Of a DNA stretch of 64,000 nt, positions 18,425 to 26,519 are shown piece after piece. The notes beneath the pieces are model-generated. The model was not told where the DNA came from. It did not search any database and saw only the letters and a program-made list of their open reading frames with translations. The stretch spans positions 1,064,879 through 1,128,878 of the forward strand of contig NZ_CP168006.1 in assembly GCF_041521385.1 (NCBI RefSeq). Direction: 5' to 3'. Positions within the stretch are counted from its first letter, which is position 1; each line of letters starts with the position of its first letter. The stretch comes from Alcaligenes faecalis (GTDB taxonomy: Bacteria; Pseudomonadota; Gammaproteobacteria; Burkholderiales; Burkholderiaceae_B). The position numbers were made by a program, and so were the translations under genes.

Positions 18425-19091
18425 GTCTAACAATAAAATCGTCCGTTTACCGGCCTCTGAGCAGATTCCTACCATCATGAAGGAACTGCAAACTGCGGTC
18501 GATACATTAAAAGAAATGGGCGCTGGCGTGAGTGTTTTCGGCAGCGCACGCATCAAACCCGGTCATCCTTACTACGAACTGGCCCAGGAACTGGGCCGTC
18601 GTCTGGCCGAAGCGGGCGTCACCCTGATTGCGGGCGGCGGCCCTGGCCTGATGGAAGCGGCCAATAAAGGCGCGTACGAAGCAGGCGGGCAAAGTGTTGG
18701 CCTGAATATACGCCTGCCCCGCGAAACCACCAACAACCCTTACCAGACACACAGTCTTCAGTTCGAGTACTTCTACTCGCGCAAGGCCACCTTTTTCATG
18801 CACAGCTGGGCCTACATTGCCCTGCCGGGCGGCTTCGGTACCCTGGACGAGCTGTTTGAAGTCATGACCCTGGTTCAAACAGGCAAAGTCCCACCCGCCC
18901 CCATTGTACTGATCGGCACTTCCTTTTGGTCCGGCCTGATCGACTGGATTGGTGAGCATTTAATGGAAATGGGTCTGATTGGCCCCAAAGACCTGAATTT
19001 GCTGGTCCTGACCGACGATCTGGACGAGGTCATGGGCTACATCAAGCAGTGCTGCGTGCTGCCTAGGGCGGAACCCGCATTGCCCCAGTAA
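18423..19091 (+). CDS. LOG-family (TIGR00730) Rossmann-fold protein
   Basis: 222 residues related to cytokinin riboside 5'-monophosphate phosphoribohydrolases (LOG), which release a base from nucleoside monophosphates. The family motifs are AGGGPGLMEAANKG (about 70-83) and PGGFGTLDE (about 135-143); the latter carries the catalytic Glu. The ATG at 18423 has AAGG eight bases upstream. An ATG at 18477 is a possible later start. With the first start, its ATG and that of polA share CATG on opposite strands. Bacterial function is probably nucleotide salvage or stress-related; no cytokinin role is implied. Confidence 0.85.
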   Translation: MSNNKIVRLPASEQIPTIMKELQTAVDTLKEMGAGVSVFGSARIKPGHPYYELAQELGRRLAEAGVTLIAGGGPGLMEAANKGAYEAGGQSVGLNIRLPRETTNNPYQTHSLQFEYFYSRKATFFMHSWAYIALPGGFGTLDELFEVMTLVQTGKVPPAPIVLIGTSFWSGLIDWIGEHLMEMGLIGPKDLNLLVLTDDLDEVMGYIKQCCVLPRAEPALPQ

Positions 19092-19118
19092 GGCGTACGG
19101 GTTAAATTTGCAGTCTTT

Positions 19119-19146
19119 CTTCGGCCCTCCATCAGCAGGGCCGAAT
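19119..19146 (+). terminator. Hairpin after LOG-family gene (terminator-like, no T-run)
   Basis: Stem TCGGCCCT / AGGGCCGA with an 8-base loop lies about 30 bases after the stop, but no T-run follows. It may attenuate or only stabilise the 3' end. Confidence 0.4.
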
Positions 19147-19193
19147 TCGTATTGAATGCCACAAGCTAGTCGATATTTGCCGGAGTCCTCCAC

Positions 19194-19988
19194 ATGAACA
19201 AACTACTTGCCCGCCTCCTGATGGTGGCTTTTTGCAGTGCCTTGGTGCCCGCTGCCGCTTACGCAGACGAGCCGACCGAAATCCGTTTTGCCACAGAAGC
19301 GGGCTATCCCCCCTTCGAATTTCTGAACCCCAGTGGCGAGCTGCAAGGCTTTGATATCGACATCGGCAACGAAATCTGTAAACGCCTGCAGGCCAAGTGC
19401 GTCTGGATCGATCAGTCCTTTGACAGCTTGATCCCCGGCCTGCAAGCCCGCAAATTCGATCTGGCCAATTCCACCATGACGGCTACTGAGGCACGCGCCA
19501 AGGTTATCGACTTTAGCGAGCCCATGTACATCGTGCCGGTTCGCCTGGCCGCACGCAAAGGCAGCGGTCTGGAGCCCACCGCCGAATCGCTCAAAGGCAA
19601 ACGTGTCGGTGTGCAGCAAGGCACCACCATGGAAACCTATGCGCGCCAGAACTGGGCCAATAACGGCGTCACCATTGTGGCCTACCCCAGCTATACCGAC
19701 GCCTTCAATGATCTGGCCGGTGGCCGCGTTGATGCCACCTTCCAGGAAGCCCAGAATGCCATTGAAGGTTTTCTGAGCAAACCGGCTGGTGCCGATTTTG
19801 AACTGACCGGCAGCACCGTGGACGACAGCCCCATTTTGAACGAACCCATTGCCATGGGCATTCGCAAGGGCAACAAAAAGCTCAAAAAAACCGTTGATGA
19901 AGTTCTGCGCGAAATGAAGGCCGACGGCACCATGCAGACCTTTGCCGACAAATACTTCCAAAAAGACAACATTCGCATCGCGCCCTGA
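19194..19988 (+). CDS. Polar amino acid ABC transporter, periplasmic binding protein
   Basis: 264 residues of the HisJ/ArgT/ArtJ family. A signal peptide (basic MNKLLARLLM, hydrophobic core, cleavage near AAAYADE at about 24-26) directs it to the periplasm. The mature protein has the usual pattern TEIRFATEAGYPPFEF and FDIDIGNEICKRL. Related proteins bind arginine, lysine, ornithine or histidine. A likely Shine-Dalgarno GGAG is 8 bases upstream. Operon with two permease genes; no ATPase gene follows. Confidence 0.92.
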   Translation: MNKLLARLLMVAFCSALVPAAAYADEPTEIRFATEAGYPPFEFLNPSGELQGFDIDIGNEICKRLQAKCVWIDQSFDSLIPGLQARKFDLANSTMTATEARAKVIDFSEPMYIVPVRLAARKGSGLEPTAESLKGKRVGVQQGTTMETYARQNWANNGVTIVAYPSYTDAFNDLAGGRVDATFQEAQNAIEGFLSKPAGADFELTGSTVDDSPILNEPIAMGIRKGNKKLKKTVDEVLREMKADGTMQTFADKYFQKDNIRIAP

Positions 19989-20004
19989 CCTGGATACCTG
20001 AACC

Positions 20005-20694
20005 ATGTTGCTTTACGGTTATGGGCCGCAGTTGCTGGTCGGCACCTGGGAAACCATCAAGCTCGCCGTGCTTTCACTGCTGGTTTCCCTGGTTCTGGGT
20101 CTGGTCGCTGCCCTGATGAAACTGTCCCGCGCTTCGCTGCTGCGTTGGGTGGGCGGTTTGTATACCACCTTGATTCGGGGCGTCCCGGATCTGGTGCTCT
20201 TGATGTTGTTCTTTTTCAGCCTGCAGATCTGGTTGAACGAGCTGACTGACTGGCTGGAATGGGACATGATCGAGATCGATCCCTTCGGTGCCGGTGTGGT
20301 CACGCTGGGTTTTATTTATGGCGCCTACTTTGCCGAGACCTTCCGCGGTGCCCTGATGGCCATCCCCAAAGGCCAGATGGAAGCCGGCAAGGCCTGTGGC
20401 TGGAGCCCCTGGCAAGTTCTGCACCGCATCCAGATCCCGCAAATGATGCGCTACGCGCTGCCCGGACTGGGCAATAACTGGCAAATCCTGCTCAAATCCA
20501 CCGCGCTGGTGTCCCTGATCGGCCTGAGCGATGTGGTCAAGATTGCGCAAAACGCTGGCAATGCGACCTTCAACTCCTTCCTTTTTGTTGGCCTCACCGC
20601 CCTGATCTATCTGGGCCTGACCGCCATTAGCAATATCGGGCTGAGCTACCTGGAGCGTCGCTATAACATTGGCGTGAAAGGAGCGCAGTTCTAA
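20005..20694 (+). CDS. Polar amino acid ABC transporter permease (HisQ type)
   Basis: 229-residue inner-membrane permease with about five transmembrane segments. The BPD_transp_1 loop that contacts the ATPase is visible as GQMEAGKACGWSPWQVLHRI (about 123-142, the EAA motif). The family keeps two such permeases per importer. It starts 16 bases after the binding-protein gene, and its stop overlaps the next start. Confidence 0.92.
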   Translation: MLLYGYGPQLLVGTWETIKLAVLSLLVSLVLGLVAALMKLSRASLLRWVGGLYTTLIRGVPDLVLLMLFFFSLQIWLNELTDWLEWDMIEIDPFGAGVVTLGFIYGAYFAETFRGALMAIPKGQMEAGKACGWSPWQVLHRIQIPQMMRYALPGLGNNWQILLKSTALVSLIGLSDVVKIAQNAGNATFNSFLFVGLTALIYLGLTAISNIGLSYLERRYNIGVKGAQF

Positions 20695-21395
20695 TGGATG
20701 TCCTGAACGAATTTTGGCGCGCCTACCTGTACCAAAGCAATGGTCAGCTCTCGGGCTTGGCCATGACACTGTGGCTGCTGGTGATCTCGGTCGTGATCGG
20801 CTTTTTCCTGTCTATTTTCATGGCCATTGGCCGTGTTTCGGGCAAGGCCTGGCTGTCGCGCCCTATCGGTGCCTTCACCTATTTTTTCCGTGGCACCCCC
20901 TTGTACGTGCAGATTCTGCTGATCTACACCGCCATGTACAAGCTGGCCATCGTCAAGTCCGTGCCTGCATTGGAAGCCTTTTTCATGAGCGGCTTTAACT
21001 GCATGGTTCTGGCACTGACCTTGAATACCGTGGGCTATACCACCGAGATTTTTGCCGGTGCCATCCGGTCCATGCCTCCTGGCGAAGTCGAGTCGGCCCG
21101 CGCCTATGGCATGTCCGGCTGGACCTTGTACCGCCGTGTAATTTTGCCGCAAGCCCTGCGCCGTGTCCTGCCTGCTTACAGCAATGAAGTGGTCCTGATG
21201 CTGCATGCTACCTCGCTGGCCTTTACCGCCACGGTTCCTGACTTGCTCAAGATCGCGCGAGATGCCAATGCGGCCACGTACCAGACCTTTACCTCCTACG
21301 GGATTGCTGCACTGATTTACCTGTGCGTGTCCTTTATTTTGGTGGGTGCTTTCCGTATTGTGGAAAAGCGCCAGATGGCATTTTTGAATCACTAA
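20694..21395 (+). CDS. Polar amino acid ABC transporter permease (HisM type)
   Basis: 233 residues, second permease of the importer. The EAA loop is PGEVESARAYGMSGWTLYRR (about 130-149). The start ATG overlaps the previous TAA by one base (TAATG), a sign of translational coupling. A terminator follows within 50 bases. The ATP-binding subunit is not encoded next to it, so it must be supplied from elsewhere. Confidence 0.92.
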   Translation: MDVLNEFWRAYLYQSNGQLSGLAMTLWLLVISVVIGFFLSIFMAIGRVSGKAWLSRPIGAFTYFFRGTPLYVQILLIYTAMYKLAIVKSVPALEAFFMSGFNCMVLALTLNTVGYTTEIFAGAIRSMPPGEVESARAYGMSGWTLYRRVILPQALRRVLPAYSNEVVLMLHATSLAFTATVPDLLKIARDANAATYQTFTSYGIAALIYLCVSFILVGAFRIVEKRQMAFLNH

Positions 21396-21412
21396 GTGCT
21401 GAGGTACTGAAC

Positions 21413-21449
21413 AAAAAAATGGGCTGCTTGCAAAAGCGGCCCATTTTTC
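21413..21449. terminator. Bidirectional terminator after ABC importer operon
   Basis: Stem AAAATGGGCTGC / GCGGCCCATTTT with A and T runs on either side, between the ABC importer and the convergent DUF1641 gene. Confidence 0.85.
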
Positions 21450-21470
21450 TTTAGCGATACAGCTACCGTA

Positions 21471-21930
21471 TCAATCCCCCATATGGTCCAGGTTCTGATA
21501 GCGCATCTGGCGCCCCATCACACCGGCCATCATCAGAAAGAACGTCAGACCACGTCGCACTTCCGGCTCCTTGGCCAGGCGTATAAGCCCCATCAGGGTC
21601 GGGGTTGTCTCGGTAGCCCTCACCTGGTCCGCAGCCATACGTGCAGCGTTGCCAACCGACCAGGCGGCCCCTACCCCCTCCTCAAAGCCCTTCATGAGTT
21701 TTTCGAGCATATAGTCGTCGCTCATATCGACCAGATCAGCCAGCAGGGACACCACATCCACCACCCGATTCAAACGCCCCCCCCGCCAGCAAGGGTTCGA
21801 TCTTGCCGATCAACTCATCCAGGCCCTTGATGCCCGGATCTTCTCCCAGCAGGCTCTCCAGGGCAGAAGGGGCCTTCTGAGCAGCGCCCGCATCACCGGG
21901 ATTCAAGGATTTATCCGATACCGAATTCAT
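21471..21930 (-). pseudogene. DUF1641 protein, frameshifted at a G8 tract
   Basis: Two minus-strand reading frames cover one gene. The first (21930 to about 21736, 64 residues) ends in ELIGKIEPLLAGGAFESGGG. The second (to 21471) begins NRVVDVVSLLADLVDMSDDY. They meet at a run of eight G on the minus strand (21777-21784). With seven G the reading would be LLAGGRLNRVVDVVSLLAD, a continuous DUF1641-like protein of about 150 residues. DUF1641 proteins are commonly linked to SQR-like flavoproteins, as here, where the start lies 14 bases after that gene with Shine-Dalgarno AGGAG. It may be a true mutation, a phase-variable tract or a sequencing error. Confidence 0.75.
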
Positions 21931-21944
21931 CTGTCTCTCCTGAA

Positions 21945-23135
21945 TTAGACCAAGCCACGGGCCACGGCCCAGTAAATACCCCGGTTAAAACCCTTGCGCA
22001 GCAAGCCACCCAGCTTGGTGGGCGGCGTAGGATGCACATCCTCCTTGTAGTCGTACCAGAGCGGCATGCCGCCCTCCAGACCCATTTGTGCCACTGCCAC
22101 CACCCGGCCATCGTATTCGTCACACGTGCGTCCGAAACGCAGCTCCGAGGCCAGGTTATTGACGACGACAGGAGACTGGTTGTGGCAAGAACCACCGGCT
22201 TTGCTGATAGGCAAGTCCACCGTATCGCCCAGTACATACACATTGTCCAGGCCCAGCACTTTCATTGTCTGGTGATCCGTAGGCACCCAGCCTTCGTTGT
22301 CCGCTGCTTGCGAAATGCCCGAGTCGCGCACCACAGGCACGGCCGTAATCGGAGGTGTCGCCATCAAAATATCGAAAGGCTCCTCCCCTCCTTCTTCGGA
22401 GTAGGCAATCTTGCGCTCCGGGTCCACACGATTCAAGGTGAAACCACGCTGATGCTTGATGTCGCGATCCCCAAAAATCGGGGGCAGCACTTGGCAAACC
22501 TCGTTTTGCAAGAACAAACAATTGCGCAGCAGTTGGGAGGTTGTCGGGTAGGTGTAGGCAATCTCCACCTTGTCACGCACACCACGGCGACGCAGGTACT
22601 CGTCCAGCATCAAGGTAGTTTCCACCGGGGCAATCCCGCACTGGTGGGGCACGTTATGGGTTTTAGGAAAAGTCACCGTAATCAGCACACGGCCCTTTTC
22701 CAACTTGCTCAGGCGGTCCGCCAGTTGACGCGCAGGAGCGTGTTGATAGAAGTGATCACCGCCCTCTTTCAGGCCTTCGATTTTTTCCGGTGAGGGGACG
22801 CAGCCGGTAGACAGCACCAGATAGTCGTAATCGATCTTCTTGCCGCTGGCGCAGTGCAGACGGCTGGCCTTGAAGTCGAAACCAGTGACCTCCTCCAGTT
22901 GGAAATCAATTTCGGGACGTAAAAGAGAAATTTGCGGTCGCCGTAGCTCATCCCGGAAAAAGGCATCAAAAGCCACATACATAAAAGCAGGCTTGTAATA
23001 ATGCCAGGGGGAATTGGACAACAGGGTAATGCGGACTTTACCCGAGCGAATTTCCGGATATAGCTTGGTTACCAAATGATTGGCCGTCATCGTACCGCCA
23101 ACACCACCACCTACAATCACAATATGCTGCACCAT
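21945..23135 (-). CDS. SQR-like NAD(P)/FAD-dependent oxidoreductase
   Basis: 396-residue flavoprotein of the sulfide:quinone oxidoreductase-like family, probably attached to the inner membrane and passing electrons to quinone. The start at 23135 has AAGGAG seven bases upstream. The FAD-binding loop is VIVGGGVGGTMTANH (about 6-20). Three cysteines seen in active SQRs have counterparts here: Cys112 (STGCVPSP), Cys166 (PHQCGIAP) and Cys317 (GGSCHNQS), so sulfide oxidation is possible but unproven. A second FAD segment VYVLGDTVDLP precedes the last. Operon with the DUF1641 gene. Confidence 0.8.
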   Translation of the reverse strand: MVQHIVIVGGGVGGTMTANHLVTKLYPEIRSGKVRITLLSNSPWHYYKPAFMYVAFDAFFRDELRRPQISLLRPEIDFQLEEVTGFDFKASRLHCASGKKIDYDYLVLSTGCVPSPEKIEGLKEGGDHFYQHAPARQLADRLSKLEKGRVLITVTFPKTHNVPHQCGIAPVETTLMLDEYLRRRGVRDKVEIAYTYPTTSQLLRNCLFLQNEVCQVLPPIFGDRDIKHQRGFTLNRVDPERKIAYSEEGGEEPFDILMATPPITAVPVVRDSGISQAADNEGWVPTDHQTMKVLGLDNVYVLGDTVDLPISKAGGSCHNQSPVVVNNLASELRFGRTCDEYDGRVVAVAQMGLEGGMPLWYDYKEDVHPTPPTKLGGLLRKGFNRGIYWAVARGLV

Positions 23136-23355
23136 CAGTATTCTCCTTAATGGGGGAAACTGTGAAGCGCACCCTGATTTACTAAAAGCCAAGAAAAACA
23201 GGATGATACACAGCGACCACTGAGACTATGCAAAGCGAGCTTGGTAATGTGTCCAGCCAGTTTGTATCAAATAGGTATTAAGCAGAAATTAAAACGGCTG
23301 TTTTTTTTTGATGGCTTATTCAATCAAATTTATTTATCCCACACCCTTTGCCGAT

Positions 23356-23396
23356 TTAAAAAACAAGCTGGGGCAATGATGTATATGCCCCAGCTT
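23356..23396 (-). terminator. Second intrinsic terminator downstream of typA
   Basis: Perfect 10-bp stem AAGCTGGGGC / GCCCCAGCTT with a 12-base loop, followed on the minus strand by TGTTTTTT. Confidence 0.8.
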
Positions 23397-23441
23397 CTTA
23401 ATAACTTTCTCACATATGGCCCAACCCTGCCACTATAGGAT

Positions 23442-23473
23442 AAAAAAAACGCCTGCATCAAGCAGGCGTTTTC
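23442..23473 (-). terminator. First intrinsic terminator downstream of typA
   Basis: Stem ACGCCTGC / GCAGGCGT followed on the minus strand by eight T. It lies about 25 bases after the typA stop. Confidence 0.9.
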
Positions 23474-23495
23474 TCCTATCGCAAAACCCGAGGAA

Positions 23496-25313
23496 TTAAC
23501 TTTCTCGTTGACTGCGACGGCGCTCGTGTTCTTTCAGGTAACGCTTGCGCAGGCGAATGGACTTGGGAGTCACTTCAACCAGCTCATCATCATCCAGGAA
23601 GTCCACGGCGTACTCCAGGCTCAAGCGGACAGGTGGAACCAAATCAATGTGCTCGTCCTTGCCAGAGGCACGCACGTTGGTCAGTTTCTTTTCCTTGATG
23701 GGGTTAACCACCAGATCATTGTCGCGGCTGTGAATACCGATGATCATGCCTTCGTACAGCGCATCACCGGGGGATACGAACATGCGACCGCGATCCTGCA
23801 GCTTCCACAAGGCGTAGGCCACGGCATCGCCGTCGTCCTGACTGATCAGCACGCCGTTACGACGCTCACCAACCGCGCCTTCACGCATAGGACGGAACTC
23901 GTCAAAAGTATGGCTCATCAAGCCAGTACCGCGTGTCAGCGTCATGAACTCGCCTTGGAAGCCGATCAGGCCACGGGCGGGAATACGGTACTCCAGGCGT
24001 GTACGACCACGGCCATCGGCAACCATATCCTGCAAGTCACCGCGACGGCGACCCAGCTCTTCCATCACGCCACCTTGATGGCCGTCTTCCACGTCCACGG
24101 TCAGTTGCTCGTAGGGTTCCATCTTGACGCCGTTCTCTTCACGAATCAGCACGCGTGGACGCGATACGGCCATTTCGTAGCCTTCACGACGCATATTTTC
24201 GATCAGAATGGTCAAGTGCAACTCGCCACGACCACACACTTCAAAGACGGTGTCGTCGTCGGTTTCGTTAACCCGCAGCGCCACGTTGGATTTCAGTTCG
24301 CGGTCCAAACGATCGCGCAACTGACGGCTGGTCACGAACTTGCCTTCACGGCCAGCCAGAGGCGAGGTGTTCACCATGAAGTTCATCGTCAGAGTAGGCT
24401 CGTCAATGCGCAGCAAAGGCAAGGCGTCCTGATGAGCAGGATCGGTCACCGTGCAACCAATGCCCAGCTCTTCAATACCGTTGATCAGCACGATATCACC
24501 GGCTTCGGCTTCATCCACTGATACACGCTCCAGCCCCTTGAACTTCAAAACCTGGTTGATACGGCCCTTGATGACTTCGCCATCAGGACCAAATTTCACG
24601 ACCACGTCCTGGGCAGCGCGCACGCGACCACGGTTCACACGGCCTACACCGATCTTGCCCACGTAGGAACTGTAGTCCAACGAACAGATCTGCAACTGCA
24701 ACGGAGCGTCAGCATCGTCTTCGCGCTGGGGCACGTGCTGCAAGATAGCCTCGAACAAAGGACGCATATCGCCTTCGCGCACATCTTCGGTCAAACCGGC
24801 ATAACCCGACAGACCCGATGCGTAAATGATGGGGAAGTCCAACTGCTCGTCGGTCGCGCCCAGTTTGTCGAACAGGTCGAACGTGGCGTTGATCGCGAAG
24901 TCAGGACGGGCGCCGGGGCGGTCAACCTTGTTGACCACCACAATCGGACGCAGACCCAGTTCCAACGCTTTACGAGTCACGAAACGGGTTTGAGGCATGG
25001 GGCCTTCCACCGCATCCACCAGCAACAGCACGCCGTCAACCATGGACAGCACGCGCTCGACCTCGCCACCGAAGTCGGCGTGACCGGGGGTGTCGATAAT
25101 GTTGATGTGGGTGCCTTCGTATTCAACGGCACAGTTCTTCGCCAGAATGGTAATACCGCGTTCTTTCTCGATATCGCCCGAGTCCATGACACGTTCGGAG
25201 ATATGTTCGTTGTCACGGAACGTACCTGCCTGTCTCAACAATTGATCGACCAGGGTGGTCTTCCCGTGGTCAACGTGGGCAATAATGGCCACATTGCGCA
25301 ATGCGCGTCTCAT
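23496..25313 (-). CDS. typA: Translational GTPase TypA/BipA
   Basis: 605-residue ribosome-binding GTPase involved in 50S assembly and stress adaptation. P-loop [15 protein letters not shown] (about 12-26), [14 protein letters not shown] (G3), NKVDRPGA (G4) and an EF-G-like C-terminal region, ending in the TypA-specific basic tail [17 protein letters not shown]. The length matches the family. The start is only three bases after the truB stop, so it is the last gene of the rimP operon here. Confidence 0.97.
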   Translation of the reverse strand: MRRALRNVAIIAHVDHGKTTLVDQLLRQAGTFRDNEHISERVMDSGDIEKERGITILAKNCAVEYEGTHINIIDTPGHADFGGEVERVLSMVDGVLLLVDAVEGPMPQTRFVTRKALELGLRPIVVVNKVDRPGARPDFAINATFDLFDKLGATDEQLDFPIIYASGLSGYAGLTEDVREGDMRPLFEAILQHVPQREDDADAPLQLQICSLDYSSYVGKIGVGRVNRGRVRAAQDVVVKFGPDGEVIKGRINQVLKFKGLERVSVDEAEAGDIVLINGIEELGIGCTVTDPAHQDALPLLRIDEPTLTMNFMVNTSPLAGREGKFVTSRQLRDRLDRELKSNVALRVNETDDDTVFEVCGRGELHLTILIENMRREGYEMAVSRPRVLIREENGVKMEPYEQLTVDVEDGHQGGVMEELGRRRGDLQDMVADGRGRTRLEYRIPARGLIGFQGEFMTLTRGTGLMSHTFDEFRPMREGAVGERRNGVLISQDDGDAVAYALWKLQDRGRMFVSPGDALYEGMIIGIHSRDNDLVVNPIKEKKLTNVRASGKDEHIDLVPPVRLSLEYAVDFLDDDELVEVTPKSIRLRKRYLKEHERRRSQRES

Positions 25314-25316
25314 AAC

Positions 25317-26069
25317 TCATCCTTCTGATTGAAGTTTTTTGGGCAAAATCTCGGTAGGCAAGCTCTCGATGGCCAGCAAGGCCGACATCGGGTCTTCCAT
25401 CGCCTGCAACCCGTCCAGGGTATAGGCGTCGTCGATATGAAAAGGTCCTAATTCTGTCCGGCGCAAGGCCGTCAGATGGGCAAAACACCCCAGAGCACGT
25501 CCAATGTCTTGCGCCAGGGTCCGAATATAGGTTCCCTTGCTGCAACGTACAAACAAACGTGCCGATTGCGGCGTAAAGTCTTGCACCTGCAAATCGTGAA
25601 TCACGAGATGTCGTGCCTCACGTTCCAGCTCTATACCCTGACGGGCATATTCATACAGGGGCTTGCCATCGCGCTTGAGCGCGGAATACATGGGCGGCAC
25701 CTGGGTAATGGGTCCTCGGAAAGCAGGCAATACTGCTTCCAGCGCCTCGAGGGTGACACCGGCAACATCTGCCGGAGCCTGGGACACCACATTGCCGGTC
25801 AAGTCACCTGAATCGGTTTCCTGCCCAAACTGCAAGGTAGCTTCATAGGCTTTGTCTGCTTCCAGCATCGTGGCGGAAATCTTGGTAGCCCGGCCAAAAC
25901 AGCAAACCAGCAGGCCCGTTGCAAACGGGTCCAGGGTTCCAGTATGGCCTGCTTTGCGGGCATCCAGAGTGCGGCGGGCACGCTGCAAAGCGTGGTTGCT
26001 GGACATTCCGTCGGACTTGTCCAGTAGCAGCACACCATCAATCAACTGCCCGCGTTTTCGCGTAGCCAT
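25317..26069 (-). CDS. truB: tRNA pseudouridine-55 synthase
   Basis: Makes pseudouridine 55 in the T-loop of nearly all tRNAs. 250 residues, near the short end of the family. The N-terminal motif LLDKSDGMSSNHALQ and the catalytic Asp in GHTGTLDPFATGLL are present. A PUA-like C-terminal extension seen in longer homologues is short or absent. Follows rbfA by 33 bases in the operon. Confidence 0.95.
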   Translation of the reverse strand: MATRKRGQLIDGVLLLDKSDGMSSNHALQRARRTLDARKAGHTGTLDPFATGLLVCCFGRATKISATMLEADKAYEATLQFGQETDSGDLTGNVVSQAPADVAGVTLEALEAVLPAFRGPITQVPPMYSALKRDGKPLYEYARQGIELEREARHLVIHDLQVQDFTPQSARLFVRCSKGTYIRTLAQDIGRALGCFAHLTALRRTELGPFHIDDAYTLDGLQAMEDPMSALLAIESLPTEILPKKLQSEG

Positions 26070-26102
26070 CGTGTGTCAATCCGTGAAGAAACAACAGCCG
26101 CG

Positions 26103-26516
26103 TCAGGGCTGTTGGTCTGGCTCGTCCGACTTGGACGCTGAGCCAGCTAATTCGCTATCGGCCTGGTTGGCGCTGTCGATGAGCCTGGAGAGCTCCATGC
26201 CGCGTTCCAACTGTCGGTCGTGATGAAAATGCAAAGTAGGAACCGTGTGGATATGCAGCAGCTTGAACAGCAGCGAGTGCAACCAACCGGCCTTCTCGGT
26301 CAAAGCCGCCTGGGCGACTTCGGGCTCGGCGCCCAGCACCGAGTAATACACTTTGGCGTGTGCGTAATCGGGAGACAGCTCCACGCCAGTCAAGGTAATC
26401 AGACCAGCGCGGGTCATATCGATCTCGCGCTGGATCAGGACCGCCAGATCCTTCTGGATCTGGTCGGCCAGGCGCAGATTGCGCCCTGGGTTTGGTTTGG
26501 ACTTGTGTCGTGCCAT
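26103..26516 (-). CDS. rbfA: Ribosome-binding factor A
   Basis: KH-fold protein that helps mature the 16S rRNA 5' end and is needed for growth in the cold. 137 residues. The N-terminal motif [21 protein letters not shown] and the core [16 protein letters not shown] are typical. The C-terminal tail (about 115-137) is polar and probably disordered. It starts three bases after infB. Confidence 0.95.
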   Translation of the reverse strand: MARHKSKPNPGRNLRLADQIQKDLAVLIQREIDMTRAGLITLTGVELSPDYAHAKVYYSVLGAEPEVAQAALTEKAGWLHSLLFKLLHIHTVPTLHFHHDRQLERGMELSRLIDSANQADSELAGSASKSDEPDQQP

Positions 26517-26519
26517 AAA

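Larger units (their letters stand above)
23136..23495. other. Intergenic region holding tandem terminators of the typA operon
   Basis: About 360 bases, AT-rich, with two minus-strand terminators at 23442-23473 and 23356-23396. Minus-strand TTGCAT and TGTATC with 17-base spacing could be the promoter of the SQR-like gene, but the match is weak. No convincing gene. Confidence 0.7.
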
